DNA from: Firmicutes bacterium HGW-Firmicutes-2
GTDB taxonomy: Bacteria; Bacillota; Clostridia; Lachnospirales; Vallitaleaceae
Assembly: GCA_002841495.1 (NCBI GenBank)
Contig: PGZV01000008.1
Location: forward strand, 1-50,522
Reading direction: 5' to 3'
DNA length: 50,522 bases
Both the position numbers and the translations under genes were made by a program. The notes under the pieces were generated by a model. The model was not told the DNA's origin. It searched no databases and saw nothing but the letters and a program-made list of their open reading frames with translations. The stretch's first letter is position 1, and the number at the start of each line of letters is the position of its first letter. Of this stretch, positions 1-8,314 are shown piece by piece.

Positions 1-138
1 ATTGATGTCATTTTACCACCCATGCTATTGCAAGAACAGTTTGCAGCCTTTGTACATCAGAGCGATAAATCAAAATTTGTACTTCACACGAAGGAATTGA
101 AAATAAAAAGGGTTATAACGAATGGAGGGAAACTTTAA
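1..138 (+). CDS. hsdS: Type I restriction specificity subunit HsdS, 3' end only
   Basis: Only the last 45 codons are inside the window. Frame 1 reads through PPMLLQEQFAAFVHQSDKSK, which is the conserved C-terminal helix end of type I specificity subunits (family pattern PPxxLQxxFAxFVxQxDKSK). HsdS recognises the DNA target for the HsdM methylase and the HsdR nuclease. The TAA stop shares its last A with the ATG of hsdR (TAATG), so the two genes are translationally coupled in one operon. The target-recognition domains lie upstream of the window and cannot be read, so the specificity is unknown. Confidence 0.85.
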   Translation: MDVILPPMLLQEQFAAFVHQSDKSKFVLHTKELKIKRVITNGGKL

Positions 139-3047
139 TGTTTAATGAAGACAACACGATTGAACAAATGATGCTAACAACACTTCAGAGTAACGGCTGG
201 AAATTCATTCATTCCGATGAACTGCCAAGGGATTACTCTGATGTTCTTGTTGAGCCAATGATTAAGGAGGCGTTGATTAGGCTTAATCCAGAAATAGCAA
301 TTGAACCATCGCGAGCTGATGAAGTGATTTATAGGCTAAGAACCATCATTTTAACGGTTCAATCTCATAATCTGGTAACACAGAATGAACTGTTCAAGAA
401 GATGATTTTTGAGGAAAATTCATACCCATTTGGTAAAGATGGACGTATGATACCAATTCGCTTTTTTGGAACCATTTCAAAAGCGGACTTAGCGCTAAAT
501 GAATATGTCGTAACAAATCAATGGGTATACCCGCAGAAAGAAAATGGTAAAAGATTGGACATCGTGTTGCTGATTAACGGTTTCCCAGTTGCCATTGGTG
601 AGTTGAAAACGCCGGTTCGTAATGCGATTACATGGTTGGACGCTGCAGGAGACATAGCTGCTTATGAAAAGAGCATTCCAGGAATGTTTGTAACAAATGT
701 CTTCAATTTTGCGAGTGAAGGAAAATGCTACAGATACGGCTCGGTGTGCATGCCGATAGGTATGTGGGGACCCTGGCATACACCTGATCATAAATCTGAA
801 GGTAGTCTTGCGGATGTAAACATTAGCGTTAAAGATATGATTACACCGGAAAAAGTAATGGATATTTTTCAGTTCTTCACAGTGTTTGCTACTGATAAGA
901 AATATCGCAAATACAAGGTAATCTGCCGTTATCAGCAATATGAAGGGGCAAACCTGATTGTAGAGCGTGTAAAGGCTGGATATCCAAAGCAAGGTTTGAT
1001 ATGGCATTTTCAAGGCTCAGGTAAATCACTACTAATGGTTTTTGCAGCGCAAAAGCTACGTATGATTTCAGAACTGAACAATCCAACAGTCGTTATTGTT
1101 GATGATCGTATTGACCTTGAAACTCAAATCACTGCGACCTTTAATGCGTCGGATATTCCAAATCTAATTAGCTTAAGTTCGAAAGATGAATTGGAAGCAT
1201 TCTTTTTAGGTGATCAAAGAAAGATCGCCATTACAACAATCTTCAAATTTGGAGATATTGAAAAGGAATTAAATCGTAGAGACAATATCATTCTGATGGT
1301 GGATGAGGCTCATAGGACCCAAGAAGGTGATCTTGGTAGCAAGATGAGACTTGCGTTACCAAATGCATTCTTCTTTGGCCTCACAGGTACACCGATTAAT
1401 CGTATTGACAGAAATACGTTTAATACCTTCGGTGCAGTTGAAGATAAAAGTGGTTATATGAGTAAGTACTCATTCTCTGATTCTATTCGTGATAATGCAA
1501 CGCTTCCTTTGAACTTTGAACCAGTACCGGTGGATCTGCATGTTGATAGAGAAAAATTGGATGCTGAATTTGATGTCTTAACTGAAAATCTATCAAAAGA
1601 AGATAAAGCAGAGTTGTCCAAAAGAGTCAATATGAAAGCGATTATGTATGACCGTAAAAGGATCAGAAAGGTTTGCGAACATATTACCAAACACTATCAG
1701 GAAAAAATCGAGCCAAATGGCTACAAAGGGCAAGTGGTCTGCTATGACAGAGAGTGCTGTCTTATGTACAAAGAAGAGCTTGATAAGTTGCTTGGAGCAG
1801 ATGCCACAACAATCGTTATGGATACCAACAATGATAAAGAAGATAAATACAAAGCATTTAGACGGGATCGCGATGTAGAAGGTAAGGTTCTTGATAGATT
1901 CAGAGAACCTAGTGATCCACTAAAGCTTGTAATTGTCACCTCAAAGCTCCTCACTGGATTTGATGCACCGATTCTGCAGGCAATGTATCTCGATAAGCCA
2001 ATGAAAGATCACAACCTATTACAGGCTATTTGTCGTACCAACAGAACATATGATGAAGGAAAGACCCACGGTTTGATCGTTGATTATATTGGGATATTTG
2101 ACAATGTAGCTACAGCATTGGATTTTGATGAATCCAGTATGAAAAAAGTTATTTCAAATATCGAAGAGGTTAAAAAGCAAATACCAGCTCTTATGCGCAA
2201 GTGCCTGAGTTATTTTATGGGAGTAGATCGTACTATCGGTGGTTGGGAAGGATTGATAGTAGCGCAAGAATGCCTGCCAAACAACAAAGTTAAAGATGAG
2301 TTTGGTGCAGACTATAAGGTTCTAAATAGAGCTTGGGATGCCATTTCACCGGATCCATTTTTAAATGCTATGAAGTACGATTTTCAATGGCTTACTAGAG
2401 TATTCGAATCGGTCAAACCGACAGATGGAAGAGGTGGATTGATTTGGGCTACTCTTGGTGCGAAGACACTTGAGCTTGTTCATGAAAATCTTCAGGTTGG
2501 AGAGGTTCATGATGACATGGAAATTCTTACAATGGATGCGGATTTGATTGATGAGTTCATTGAAAAGCAAAAGGACCTAAGAAAGACAACAATAAAAGTT
2601 GAAATCGATTTGGTCGCCAAAATCCGTAAACACAGCAATGATGTTAAGTTTGTTAAGTTGGGTGAAAAACTTGAGATTCTCCGCGAGAAACACGAACAAG
2701 GGCTGATCACCAGCATCGAATTCCTAAAATTACTGTTGGAACTGGCTCGTGAAGTTGCTGAAGCAGAAAAAGAAGTTGTACCTGAGGAAGAACTTGATAA
2801 GGGTAAAGCTGCATTAACAGAGCTTTTTGATGGTGTTAGAAATTCAAAGACTCCAGTAATTGTAGAACGGATTGTTGCTGATATCGATGATATCGTCAAA
2901 ATAGTGCGTTTTGATGGATGGCAGAGTACTACGGCGGGTAAGCAGGAAGTCAAAAAAGCTCTAAGGAGCGTTGTCTGGATCAAGTATAAAATCAAAGACA
3001 AGGAAGTTTTTGACAAGGCATATAGGTACATCGAGCAGTATTATTAA
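138..3047 (+). CDS. hsdR: Type I restriction enzyme, endonuclease/translocase subunit HsdR
   Basis: The 969-aa protein is the motor and nuclease subunit of a type I restriction system. It cuts unmodified DNA after ATP-driven translocation. The N-terminal nuclease has the PD-(D/E)xK arrangement D141...E155-L-K157 (LDIVLL, then GELKTP). The SF2 helicase core has Walker A GSGKS at 293-297, the DEAH box at 389-392 (VDEAHRTQEG) and motif III in the GLTGTPI stretch. A motif VI region (QAICRTNR) and a helical C-terminal domain follow. Length and domain order are normal for HsdR and the frame is intact. The start overlaps the hsdS stop by one base and follows a GGAGGG ribosome site. hsdM must be upstream of the window. 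Confidence 0.96.
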   Translation: MFNEDNTIEQMMLTTLQSNGWKFIHSDELPRDYSDVLVEPMIKEALIRLNPEIAIEPSRADEVIYRLRTIILTVQSHNLVTQNELFKKMIFEENSYPFGKDGRMIPIRFFGTISKADLALNEYVVTNQWVYPQKENGKRLDIVLLINGFPVAIGELKTPVRNAITWLDAAGDIAAYEKSIPGMFVTNVFNFASEGKCYRYGSVCMPIGMWGPWHTPDHKSEGSLADVNISVKDMITPEKVMDIFQFFTVFATDKKYRKYKVICRYQQYEGANLIVERVKAGYPKQGLIWHFQGSGKSLLMVFAAQKLRMISELNNPTVVIVDDRIDLETQITATFNASDIPNLISLSSKDELEAFFLGDQRKIAITTIFKFGDIEKELNRRDNIILMVDEAHRTQEGDLGSKMRLALPNAFFFGLTGTPINRIDRNTFNTFGAVEDKSGYMSKYSFSDSIRDNATLPLNFEPVPVDLHVDREKLDAEFDVLTENLSKEDKAELSKRVNMKAIMYDRKRIRKVCEHITKHYQEKIEPNGYKGQVVCYDRECCLMYKEELDKLLGADATTIVMDTNNDKEDKYKAFRRDRDVEGKVLDRFREPSDPLKLVIVTSKLLTGFDAPILQAMYLDKPMKDHNLLQAICRTNRTYDEGKTHGLIVDYIGIFDNVATALDFDESSMKKVISNIEEVKKQIPALMRKCLSYFMGVDRTIGGWEGLIVAQECLPNNKVKDEFGADYKVLNRAWDAISPDPFLNAMKYDFQWLTRVFESVKPTDGRGGLIWATLGAKTLELVHENLQVGEVHDDMEILTMDADLIDEFIEKQKDLRKTTIKVEIDLVAKIRKHSNDVKFVKLGEKLEILREKHEQGLITSIEFLKLLLELAREVAEAEKEVVPEEELDKGKAALTELFDGVRNSKTPVIVERIVADIDDIVKIVRFDGWQSTTAGKQEVKKALRSVVWIKYKIKDKEVFDKAYRYIEQYY

Positions 3048-3108
3048 GAATTACTGCAGCGCTTGGAATAATACAAAAATTATCAAGTGGAAAGAGAGGT
3101 ATTTTTGG

Positions 3109-3330
3109 ATGGCAGATATTAAGTTTGAAATTAAAGAGAGCATTGGCATTTTGGCCGAATCAGCTAAAGGTTGGACGAAGGAACTTAATCTCGTGAGCTG
3201 GAATGATAAAGAACCTAAATTCGATTTGAGAGAATGGGATCCGAGTCATGAAAAAATGGGTAAGGGCATGACGCTCACTAGAGAAGAAATCATAAAATTG
3301 AAAGAATTGTTAAATAGTTTGGATATCTAA
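3109..3330 (+). CDS. PC4/YdbC-like small ssDNA-binding protein
   Basis: The 73-aa protein starts at the ATG preceded by AGAGAGG at nine bases; a longer reading frame runs upstream inside hsdR but lacks a site and overlaps it. The sequence IKESIGILAESAKGWTKELN, then SWNDKEPKFDLREWDP and GMTLTREEIIKLKELL, fits the YdbC/PC4 fold: a four-strand sheet plus a helix. PC4-family proteins bind single-stranded DNA or RNA and act in transcription in eukaryotes; YdbC of Bacillota binds ssDNA. It sits 61 bases after hsdR and just before mcrB, so it travels with restriction genes. A role in restriction is inference only. Confidence 0.75.
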   Translation: MADIKFEIKESIGILAESAKGWTKELNLVSWNDKEPKFDLREWDPSHEKMGKGMTLTREEIIKLKELLNSLDI

Positions 3331-3391
3331 ATGTAGTGAACCAACGCTGGATTATTGATTTAGCGAATAACAGATGAAATGGGGGTATAGC

Positions 3392-5659
3392 ATGCAAAAT
3401 CTTTACATAGGTAAATTTACAAAAAATGACCAATACGAAGGGAACTTTTATCAGGTTGGAAGTGACCGCGAAATGTCGTGGTTTAATGGCCTGAAGGAAG
3501 ACGATTACGTCTTGCCAAGTCATAATGGATATTTTGGGAAGCTGCTCAGATGTACAGGATTTCAAAACACATCAGATGGAGGCATTAAGGCTGTCTTTGA
3601 GGAAATAAAATCATTTTCACCAGAATTGACGTTGACAGGGAATATTGTCTGTTGTAAATACTTTTCTCCTGATATGAACCTTCTAAACAAGGTCGTTAAA
3701 TCAACAAAAGGATATGGATTTCATAAAATCGAGCTTGAAGAAAACTGTCCAAGTCTTGATTCCATAGACTTTGATAAATCTCAGAGAAGATTTCTAGTCG
3801 TATTAAAAGAGATGATATCAGTGACAAGCTTTTTTAAGCCGTCAGACATTTGCGTTGTCATCAATTCATTAAACGAAACTGACATTGAAGATATTCTTGA
3901 GTTTAACGGACAGAAATTCGAGCGACATAACGTTTTATGGGATCTCTATCAGGACAAAATTGAAGGTGGTACGAAGAAATACACTCTCCATCAACTCCTA
4001 GATTATGCAGATGCAAAAAAAGATGCAGCACCTAAAAAGGAAAAATATCTCAGTGCTGTAATTTCTACACTTGAATCTGATAAATACTTCGTTTCAGATA
4101 GTGCAGTATCTTTGTATGACAATATCATTGTTGGGCGAAAACGATATACTTCAAAAGATGTGACTACTACTGGTGAGGAAAATACTGATATCGGAGATGT
4201 GGATGAAGATGAATTTGATGAGACTCTGACAGCTTATAGTCAGTATGCGAAATTGATGGAATTTAATCCCAATCTGATTTTATACGGACCACCGGGAACA
4301 GGAAAAACATATGGAGCTATGCGTATCATCGAGGCATTTGAATCGATTAAAGGTAATCCTGCAACCTTTAAAACGGTAAGGGAAGAAGGGCGTGTAAGTT
4401 TTATTACCTTTCACCAAGCATTTTCTTATGAAGAATTTGTTGAGGGCTTACGACCAGAAACAGATGAAAATGGAAATATCCGATATGAGATTAAGCCTGG
4501 TGTGCTTAGAAGAATTGCTGATGAATGTAAAATCCAAGAACGCAAAAAACATATAAAAGATGATGTCCTTGCTGATACCACTGGTGACAGTAAAGTATGG
4601 AAAATTTCCCTTGGACGTAAAAACATCGATGAAAATATTTACAATGAATTGAAGGCAAAAGAAGAAATCGCTATTGGATTTGGACCGGAAGAAAGCGTTA
4701 TGGATTGGACGGATGAGCAAATCGACAATGCTGATAAATCAGGGATGTTAAAAGTGCTCCGAAGTAAAGTGCAAATCGGCGATATTGTGTTTGTGTTTAA
4801 TAGTATAAAAACTATTCGACTTATAGGTGTTGTTGTTTCCGATTATTTTTATTCGGACGTGGATTCTTTTGGTTATGGGCATAGGCGGAAAGTGAAATGG
4901 ATTAAAGACTGCGAAATGAATCCAGTTGATATCTATAAATTAAACCAAGAGAAGCAATTGACGCAGTCATCACTTTATGAGCTGAAGATTAATTCGGCGG
5001 ATGCATTGAAGCTTGTTGAAGGTAAAGAAGATGCTTCGGTACAATCCAAACCGTATTATTTGATTATTGATGAAATCAATAGAGGTAATATTGCCAAAAT
5101 ATTTGGTGAACTCATAACCTTGATAGAAAAGGACAAACGCGATACATTATCATGCTTATTGCCTTATTCAGGGCAAGAGTTTTCATTACCTAAGAACCTT
5201 TATGTAATTGGTACGATGAATACGAGTGACAGGTCCATTGCATTACTAGACACCGCATTGAGAAGAAGATTTGCCTTTATCGAAGTGGCGCCAGACGTAG
5301 CTTTAGTTGAAAGCAGAACACCAACTATTGGTGGAAATGTTTCGCCGGCAAAGCTTATGTACGCAATCAATGAAAAGATTACTGAAAAAATAGATCGTGA
5401 TCACAAAATCGGACATAGCTACTTTATAGGTGACGATTTGATCTCGAAAATGGATCTATATCACACTTGGTATTACAAGATTTTACCGTTACTCATGGAA
5501 TATTTTTATAACGAGATTTCTCAAGTGGCTGAGATAGTCGGCGAACGCTTTTTTGACAAGAAGACTGGTGAAATCGTAATGCTGAGATTAAGAGCAAATG
5601 AAGCCGGTATATCCGAATTTGAAAGCGCATTAATGAAGATATACGAGAAAGGAATATAG
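3392..5659 (+). CDS. mcrB: McrB-like AAA+ GTPase with inserted EVE-like domain
   Basis: The motor subunit of a modification-dependent (type IV) McrBC restriction system; McrB hexamers hydrolyse GTP and drive the McrC nuclease. I start at the ATG at 3392 because GGGGG lies six bases ahead; the ATG at 3374 has no ribosome site. That gives 755 aa. Residues 1 to about 290 are an unrecognised N-terminal region. Walker A is GPPGTGKT (about 299-306), Walker B LIIDEINRGN (about 557), and the McrB signature MNTSDRSIALLDTALRRRF lies near 608. Between Walker A and B, residues about 400-530 (VWKISLGR ... IAIGFG ... IGDIVFVF) resemble an EVE/PUA-like modified-base reader. EVE domains are more usually N-terminal in such systems. 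The mcrC start follows the stop by one base. Confidence 0.92.
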   Translation: MQNLYIGKFTKNDQYEGNFYQVGSDREMSWFNGLKEDDYVLPSHNGYFGKLLRCTGFQNTSDGGIKAVFEEIKSFSPELTLTGNIVCCKYFSPDMNLLNKVVKSTKGYGFHKIELEENCPSLDSIDFDKSQRRFLVVLKEMISVTSFFKPSDICVVINSLNETDIEDILEFNGQKFERHNVLWDLYQDKIEGGTKKYTLHQLLDYADAKKDAAPKKEKYLSAVISTLESDKYFVSDSAVSLYDNIIVGRKRYTSKDVTTTGEENTDIGDVDEDEFDETLTAYSQYAKLMEFNPNLILYGPPGTGKTYGAMRIIEAFESIKGNPATFKTVREEGRVSFITFHQAFSYEEFVEGLRPETDENGNIRYEIKPGVLRRIADECKIQERKKHIKDDVLADTTGDSKVWKISLGRKNIDENIYNELKAKEEIAIGFGPEESVMDWTDEQIDNADKSGMLKVLRSKVQIGDIVFVFNSIKTIRLIGVVVSDYFYSDVDSFGYGHRRKVKWIKDCEMNPVDIYKLNQEKQLTQSSLYELKINSADALKLVEGKEDASVQSKPYYLIIDEINRGNIAKIFGELITLIEKDKRDTLSCLLPYSGQEFSLPKNLYVIGTMNTSDRSIALLDTALRRRFAFIEVAPDVALVESRTPTIGGNVSPAKLMYAINEKITEKIDRDHKIGHSYFIGDDLISKMDLYHTWYYKILPLLMEYFYNEISQVAEIVGERFFDKKTGEIVMLRLRANEAGISEFESALMKIYEKGI

Positions 5660-5660
5660 T

Positions 5661-6923
5661 ATGTCGAATGGTGTTATTACTATATTTGAAGATCGTAAGA
5701 CGAAGGTTGAGCTATCTCAAACTCAGATCCAAGATATTCTTTTCTTCAAGAATATCTTGGGTAGTCAGAATGTAAATATTGATTACGATGGTTCGCTACA
5801 AATAATGCATTATGTGGGCTTCATATCTAGAGGTAAGACCAGAATACAAATACTTCCAAAGATTTATGAAAAGGCGGATGTTCGAAGTGCAGAAGAAATA
5901 AGAGGTTCTACAAAAGTCCTATACAATTTGCTTCGTCAGTCTGAATACAACAAAGTGCTTCAGCTGCCTGAAAGTATGAAGTCGGGTATGGATGATTTTG
6001 ATTTTTTGGAAATCTTTATTGGTATTTTTGCGGATAAAATTTTCAAAACCTATTCAACCAGAATGAACCGAGAGTATTTGGAAATTGAAGAAAATAGCCC
6101 ATTTATAAAAGGTAGAATTAGTTTTCCAAAGACCTTAAAGCACAATCTGCTTCGAAGAGATTTGCATTATGTCAATTACCAAAGCTTTGAGCATGATAAC
6201 ACAATCAATAATATCGTGAAGACTGTTGCGATTAAGTTGTTAGAATATACTCGGGATGCTGAGAATAAGAAAAACCTGAAGAAGTCACTGATGTTGCTGG
6301 ATGATGCTAGGAAAATTGAAATATCATTGCCACTGATCCAATCAGTTAAGTTTACAAGGCTTAATGTTGAATTTGAGTCCGTTTTCAATATGGCCAAGAT
6401 GTTTTACTTGAATCTGCAGCCTGAAAACTTTACAGGTGAAGAATCGGTATTTTCATTCTTAATACCGGTCAATGACCTATATGAACACTTTCTTTTTAAG
6501 CTTTTTTCAGATATTGGCGGATATGAGGTGACTCATGAAGAGGTTCATAACTTTGCTCGATATCAGGACGGCAGAAATGTGCTTAGAATTAAGCCGGACA
6601 TTATTGTTCGCAAAAACAATAGTGTTTCTCTTGTAGCTGATGCCAAATACAAAAATCCTTTCTTCGATAAGGGGATTTACTTAAATATCAGTCGTGATGA
6701 TATCTATCAGGTTTTTGCGTATTCGAAGGTTTACGGCATTAGTAAGACGGCACTTATTTATCCATTGTTTGATGACGTACCGAGTCCTAAGAAGCAAATT
6801 ATATTGAAAGACGATACAGGAGAGATAGAGCTTAATATACTGTGCATTGATATTAAAAATGACAATTATGAAGAGCTAAAAGCTCAATTAGCGACCGAGC
6901 TTCTTCAAGAAACCTATGAGTAA
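5661..6923 (+). CDS. mcrC: McrC nuclease subunit
   Basis: The 420-aa partner of McrB supplies the endonuclease and stimulates the GTPase. The N-terminal part has the family pattern (YVGFISRGKTRIQILPKIY, then LLRQSEY and FLEIFIGIFADKI). The C-terminal nuclease shows D313 (KPDIIV) and D327-A-K329 (LVADAKYK), a PD-(D/E)xK active site with normal spacing for McrC. Length is typical and there is no break. It starts two bases after the mcrB stop and ends 11 bases before the WYL regulator, so mcrB, mcrC and the regulator should be one operon. Confidence 0.94.
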   Translation: MSNGVITIFEDRKTKVELSQTQIQDILFFKNILGSQNVNIDYDGSLQIMHYVGFISRGKTRIQILPKIYEKADVRSAEEIRGSTKVLYNLLRQSEYNKVLQLPESMKSGMDDFDFLEIFIGIFADKIFKTYSTRMNREYLEIEENSPFIKGRISFPKTLKHNLLRRDLHYVNYQSFEHDNTINNIVKTVAIKLLEYTRDAENKKNLKKSLMLLDDARKIEISLPLIQSVKFTRLNVEFESVFNMAKMFYLNLQPENFTGEESVFSFLIPVNDLYEHFLFKLFSDIGGYEVTHEEVHNFARYQDGRNVLRIKPDIIVRKNNSVSLVADAKYKNPFFDKGIYLNISRDDIYQVFAYSKVYGISKTALIYPLFDDVPSPKKQIILKDDTGEIELNILCIDIKNDNYEELKAQLATELLQETYE

Positions 6924-6934
6924 GAGGTGACAAG

Positions 6935-7918
6935 ATGGCTAAAAGTTCAAACCAAAAACTAAAATTATTATATCTGCTCAAAATGCTCAATGAAAAGACG
7001 GATGAAAATAATACCATGACCATCAATGATATGATTGCGGAACTGGAACGTTATGGAATTACGGCGGAACGAAAATCCATATACGACGATCTGGAAGCAC
7101 TCCGACATTACGGGCTGGATATTGCGATGCAAAAGACAAAGACGACGGATTATTATGTAGCCAGCAGAGTATTTGAACTGCCGGAGCTAAAGCTACTTGT
7201 AGATGCAGTTCAATGCTCTAAGTTTGTTACCCATAAGAAAAGCAATGAGTTGATTAAAAAAATCGAAAGCCTGGCCAGTCGTAAACAGGCACAGTCATTA
7301 CAGCGTCAAGTTTTCGTGACAAATAGAGTTAAGACAATCAATGAAAGCATTTACTACAACATTGATAGTCTGCATTTGGCCATAGCACAGAATAAAAAGG
7401 TAACCTTCAAGTACTTTGATTATGACATCAGAAAAGAAAAGGTATTTAGAAAAAATGGCGGTAAGTATACCGTCAGTCCCTATGGTTTATCCTGGGATGA
7501 TGAAAATTACTATCTGATAACATTTTCAACGAAATATGACGGGTTTACGCATTATCGTGTGGATCGTATGACCAATATTGATTTGATTGAAGAGGAACGT
7601 GATCCATTGTCGGATAAAGAGCATTTTGATATTGCGGAATATACCAAGAAGGTTTTCAACATGTTCAATGGTGATGAAGTCATGGTAAATCTGCAGCTGG
7701 ATAATTCATTGGTAAATGCCGTTGTGGACAGGTTTGGAAAAGATATTCAGATTGGAAAAGTGGACGATGATAATTTCAATATTTGGATTAAAGTAGCTGT
7801 GAGTTCGACGTTCTTTGCTTGGATATCACAGTTTGGAAATAAGGTGAAGATATTGTCGCCTGAATCTGTTGTTGAGAAGTATATAAGTCATTTAAAAGAA
7901 ATCAGCTCTTTGTACTAA
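6935..7918 (+). CDS. HTH-WYL transcriptional regulator
   Basis: The 327-aa protein has an N-terminal winged HTH (residues about 1-65: LKLLYLLKMLNEKTDENN ... YGITAERKSIYDDLEALRHYG) and a WYL domain (about 130-230: VSPYGLSWDDENYYLITF ... HYRVDRM), then a C-terminal extension (WCX). WYL proteins bind nucleic acid or nucleotide ligands and are common repressors of phage-defence operons, for example BrxR and CapW. Start ATG 6935 follows AGAGGTGA. It lies 11 bases behind mcrC and 38 bases before the next gene. It could control the McrBC genes, the CBASS-like genes downstream (CapW-like), or the whole cluster. Confidence 0.9.
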   Translation: MAKSSNQKLKLLYLLKMLNEKTDENNTMTINDMIAELERYGITAERKSIYDDLEALRHYGLDIAMQKTKTTDYYVASRVFELPELKLLVDAVQCSKFVTHKKSNELIKKIESLASRKQAQSLQRQVFVTNRVKTINESIYYNIDSLHLAIAQNKKVTFKYFDYDIRKEKVFRKNGGKYTVSPYGLSWDDENYYLITFSTKYDGFTHYRVDRMTNIDLIEEERDPLSDKEHFDIAEYTKKVFNMFNGDEVMVNLQLDNSLVNAVVDRFGKDIQIGKVDDDNFNIWIKVAVSSTFFAWISQFGNKVKILSPESVVEKYISHLKEISSLY

Positions 7919-7956
7919 TAGTGAACACAAAAAATGTTGAATAGGAGGGTAACAAT

Positions 7957-8268
7957 ATGCGATTTACATTAGTTTTCGAAAACCAACAAGAAGGGATAGG
8001 GGCTTCCTATGACTTGCTATTTGCACCAAGCCCAATCTGGGATGCGGCAGGCAAAGAAATTTTGAACTTAAATCCACAGGACCCATATTTGAATTCGGGC
8101 TCTGTTAAAAGACTCATTGAACATGAACAACTCCAAGGTATTGAAAAATGTATTATTGTTGTTCACTCTGTTGGGCTGGGAGATGATAAAAGCTTGGCAG
8201 TCTTAAAAGCTGATTTAGATCAGATGAAGATAAAATACAGTGTTGTAGACTTTAGGGAGATAAAATAG
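7957..8268 (+). CDS. Hypothetical protein, 103 aa, in defence cluster
   Basis: I do not recognise this protein. It starts at an ATG behind a strong AGGAGGG site. It is soluble, without signal peptide or membrane segment. The middle (ILNLNPQDPYLNSGSVKRLIEH) and the end (IEKCIIVVHSVGLGDDKSLAVLKADLDQMKIKYSVVDF) predict an alpha/beta fold with a buried strand IIVVHSVG and an exposed GLGDD loop. It is 46 bases ahead of the 518-aa gene and on the same strand as everything around it. The pair may be a separate two-gene module between McrBC and the CBASS-like genes. Confidence 0.7.
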   Translation: MRFTLVFENQQEGIGASYDLLFAPSPIWDAAGKEILNLNPQDPYLNSGSVKRLIEHEQLQGIEKCIIVVHSVGLGDDKSLAVLKADLDQMKIKYSVVDFREIK

Positions 8269-8314
8269 GTACAGCAGACATAGTTGGTATTGATAAAGGG
8301 GGAGGTGATATCGA

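Noticed and set aside
2971-3108. Longer N-terminal reading frame for the PC4-like protein
   Set aside because: It overlaps the end of hsdR, lacks a ribosome site, and the added residues do not fit the fold. The ATG at 3109 is preferred.
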